From Glaciecola sp964195425 (lineage in GTDB: Bacteria; Pseudomonadota; Gammaproteobacteria; Enterobacterales; Alteromonadaceae): DNA of 64,000 nucleotides. The stretch spans positions 62,001-126,000 of the forward strand of contig CAXMOM010000016.1 of NCBI GenBank assembly GCA_964195425.1, given 5' to 3'. The notes beneath the pieces were generated by a model. The model had not been told where the DNA came from. It saw only the letters and a list, made by a program, of their open reading frames with translations, and ran no database searches. Positions 62,162-64,000 of the stretch are shown in pieces (the first letter of the stretch is position 1; each line of letters opens with the position of its first letter). The translations under genes were made by a program, and so were the position numbers.

Positions 62162-62629
62162 ATGTTTAATATTATAGCAGAGCGCACCATTAACAAGCCT
62201 ATTGGACAGGTGTTTGAACTTATAAGCGACCATGCAAACTATTCACAGTTTAAAGGGATAGATAAATCTAGCTTAATAAAGGAAGGTTCAGAACATAAAA
62301 ACGGCTTGGGTGCGGTGCGAGAAGTTGTAGCGGGCGCCGGCACGCTGCATGAAGAAATTGTCCGCTTTGAACCCCCCAACAATGATCAAGAAGACGGCAA
62401 TAAAACAGCCGTACTAGGGTACAAAGTTGTGTTCTCAAAGCCTCTTCCTTACGATCATCATTTAGGTGAGGTGCACTTAAGCCAAAACGATGATAAAACT
62501 GATGTGCGCTGGCTTTCAAAAGGCACAATAACGACCTTCTTACTCGGTCCACTTTACTTCGACAAAAAAATACAAAAGAACGGAGCGCGTGCATTTGGTA
62601 GTATATTAAAGTATATAGATAAGCTTTAA
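62162..62629 (+). CDS. SRPBCC family protein
   Basis: A 155-residue START/Bet v1-like hydrophobic-ligand protein. It begins MFNIIAERTINKPIGQVFEL, followed by the curved beta-sheet pattern GLGAVREVVAGAGTLHEEIV and WLSKGTITTFLLGPLYFDKK. Proteins of this type bind lipids or act as cyclases. It lies 14 bases after fadD and is probably cotranscribed, which suggests a lipid-linked role. No signal peptide. Confidence 0.8.
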   Translation: MFNIIAERTINKPIGQVFELISDHANYSQFKGIDKSSLIKEGSEHKNGLGAVREVVAGAGTLHEEIVRFEPPNNDQEDGNKTAVLGYKVVFSKPLPYDHHLGEVHLSQNDDKTDVRWLSKGTITTFLLGPLYFDKKIQKNGARAFGSILKYIDKL

Positions 62630-62655
62630 CTACATAAACATAAGGCACAAAGCCC

Positions 62656-63600
62656 TTGCAGCCCAATTTAGACTTCATGACCTTTGCGGTTTCCGTGATT
62701 GGGCCCGTTATTTTAATGATTGCGTTCGGCTACGGCCTTTATAAATACGGCACCTTAGACGATCATTTCGTTGAAAAAGCCTCGCGCCTTGTGTTTAACT
62801 TCGCACTACCCGCCTTATTATTTAGCACCATTAGTACTAGCTCCGTAGGTCAACTCACTAATTTTAAAGTCATCTCGGTTGGCATGGGTGGAACTTTATT
62901 AGTGTTTTTTGCCATGTTGCTGCTTACACCTTTGTTAATAAAAAACAAAGAAGACCGTGGCGTGGTAATCCAAGGTTCGTTTCGTTCTAACATGGGTATA
63001 GTTGGGCTCGCTTATTGCGCCAACGCATACGGCAGCGAAGGTTTGGCATATGGTTCGGTGTATTTAGGTGGGCTCACTATTTTGTATAACCTGCTGTCGG
63101 TTGCCGTGCTTAACGTGTTTCAAAATAAAGAAACATCTTACGGTAAAATAGGCAAAGACATTGTCACTAACCCCATCATTCTTTCTATCATTGCAGGATT
63201 GTTGGTCTCAATATTATCAATCGAATTACCTGCCATTATGACAAATAGTGCGGAGTACTTTGCTCAACTTACTTTACCTCTGGCACTTTTATGCACAGGC
63301 GCGGCACTGCGCTTTTCGACTATGCGACAAAATGGCATTGCGGGAATATTTAGTATTGTCGTTAAATGCATATTTTACCCCATCATTATTGTTGGGATAG
63401 CAATATTTGTAGGTATAGAAGGCATGCCGCTTATGGTAGTGTTTTTAATGGCAATTAGCCCAACGGCAGCGGCAAGTTATGTAATGGCGCGTAAAATTGG
63501 CGGTAACCATGAACTTGCAGCGCAAATTATTGCAATAAGTACCGTTGTGTCGGTACCTTTCACCTTGATAGGGTTTGCAATAATTCGCACGTTTATTTAA
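62656..63600 (+). CDS. AEC family transporter
   Basis: Inner-membrane permease of the auxin efflux carrier family, 314 residues with about ten hydrophobic helices, for example FAVSVIGPVILMIAFGYGLY, FNFALPALLFSTIS, VVFLMAISPTAAASYVMA. Motifs GSFRSNMGIVGLAY and LTLPLALLCTGAALRFS are typical. Substrates of bacterial members are mostly organic acids or unknown. The start is a TTG at 62656 after AAGG; an ATG at 62677 is the alternative. Confidence 0.88.
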   Translation: MQPNLDFMTFAVSVIGPVILMIAFGYGLYKYGTLDDHFVEKASRLVFNFALPALLFSTISTSSVGQLTNFKVISVGMGGTLLVFFAMLLLTPLLIKNKEDRGVVIQGSFRSNMGIVGLAYCANAYGSEGLAYGSVYLGGLTILYNLLSVAVLNVFQNKETSYGKIGKDIVTNPIILSIIAGLLVSILSIELPAIMTNSAEYFAQLTLPLALLCTGAALRFSTMRQNGIAGIFSIVVKCIFYPIIIVGIAIFVGIEGMPLMVVFLMAISPTAAASYVMARKIGGNHELAAQIIAISTVVSVPFTLIGFAIIRTFI

Positions 63601-63658
63601 ATGTTATCTGTTTACGCGCTTTAAACCAAGCACGTAAACAATAGCGCTCTCATTAATA

Positions 63659-64000
63659 CTACTTCACTTGTTCTCTTACAAGCTGGTCCATAAAGCGCAC
63701 ACCCCAGCCTTGACTGCCTTTTGGTGCTACATCTATGCTGTCACTTAACCAATCTACACCCGCTATATCTAAGTGCACCCAAGGCAATGACTCATCAACA
63801 AAAGTACCAATAACCGCTGCTGCAACACTTGCACCAGGGTTGCCCGCACCTGAATTTTTTATGTCAGCAATAGGCGACTTTATTTGCTCAAAATGGTTAG
63901 CGTGAAGCGGTAAAGGCCACACATGCTCACCAGAGCGTTTACCCACGGCCATCATTTGCGACGACAAATCGAAATCGCGAGTAATGACCGCTGCATATTC
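63659..64000 (-). CDS. M17 leucyl aminopeptidase family protein, C-terminal part
   Basis: The last 114 codons of a cytosolic metallo-aminopeptidase; the gene begins past the right edge. Recognisable: AAVITRDFDLSSQMMAVGKR, SGEHVWPLPLHANHFEQIKS, DIKNSGAGNPGASVAAAV, PWVHLDIAGVDW. The conserved HLDIAG and the SGE-x-x-WPLPL segments identify family M17; it differs from E. coli PepA, so no symbol is given. It is convergent with the AEC gene; an eight-base-pair stem TGTTTACG/CGTAAACA near 63610-63641 may serve as a weak shared terminator. Confidence 0.88.
   Translation of the reverse strand, partial: EYAAVITRDFDLSSQMMAVGKRSGEHVWPLPLHANHFEQIKSPIADIKNSGAGNPGASVAAAVIGTFVDESLPWVHLDIAGVDWLSDSIDVAPKGSQGWGVRFMDQLVREQVK

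Noticed and set aside
1..64000. CRISPR arrays, insertion sequences, rRNA or tRNA genes
   Set aside because: No regularly spaced repeats, transposase genes with terminal repeats, or RNA gene structures were found on either strand by reading.

Overview
The window looks like chromosomal DNA of a marine gammaproteobacterium of the Alteromonadales (Paraglaciecola/Glaciecola/Alteromonas-like). I infer this from moderately AT-rich DNA and from gene orders typical of the group: rplM-rpsI-petABC-sspA, relA beside rlmD, recJ-recO-pdxJ-acpS, xerD-dsbC, and lptD-surA-pdxA-rsmA-apaG-apaH. The 'proteobacterial dedicated sortase' (pds) locus and large TonB-dependent receptors fit a marine lifestyle. The species cannot be fixed from the sequence alone. 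I saw no rRNA, tRNA, insertion sequence or CRISPR array.

Layout. 1-5.1 kb (minus strand): the end-truncated sspA, the cytochrome bc1 operon petABC, ribosomal genes rplM-rpsI behind a structured leader, and a half-length MazG. 5.2-12.7 kb (minus): relA, rlmD, acpS, pdxJ, recO, recJ. 12.8-14.4 kb: a frameshifted glutamate-synthase-like flavoprotein gene. 14.5-21.4 kb: the complete pds locus, with histidine kinase PdsS and regulator PdsR divergent from PdsO, the vWA/VIT sortase target and a class GN sortase. 21.4-24.3 kb (minus): dsbC, xerD, djlA. 24.6-31.3 kb (plus): the outer-membrane assembly and metabolism operon lptD-surA-pdxA-rsmA-apaG-apaH, then a chemoreceptor.

33.5-53.7 kb is an accessory block and the most interesting part of the window. 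It holds two large TonB-dependent receptors, each next to a member of one methyltransferase family; three sulfotransferases (two are tandem TPR-sulfotransferase paralogues, one carries a C-terminal SEC-C zinc motif); three non-heme iron oxygenases or hydroxylases (a TPR-2OG oxygenase, a small 2OG-like enzyme and an aspartyl/asparaginyl beta-hydroxylase); a secreted S9 peptidase; a Sel1-like secreted protein; and a DUF3859-like protein. Hydroxylating, sulfating and methylating enzymes packed around receptors and a peptidase suggest a dedicated modification system for receptors or peptides. This is inference; no substrate is visible. One receptor has a Fur-like 7-1-7 palindrome over its predicted promoter, and the other has a leader with three consecutive hairpins.

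53.7-64 kb returns to housekeeping genes: lysC, a DUF192 lipoprotein, acnB, a decayed locus (frameshifted PQQ-type sugar dehydrogenase plus a membrane protein gene with an in-frame stop), a fadD-like acyl-CoA ligase, a SRPBCC protein, an AEC-family permease, and the 3' end of an M17 aminopeptidase gene running off the right edge.

Three genes are interrupted by single-base changes (near 14143, near 58803 and at 60259). Raw-read checks would separate real decay from assembly error. Several small ORFs (5093-5179, 10132-10242, 43637-43774) are proposed at low confidence.
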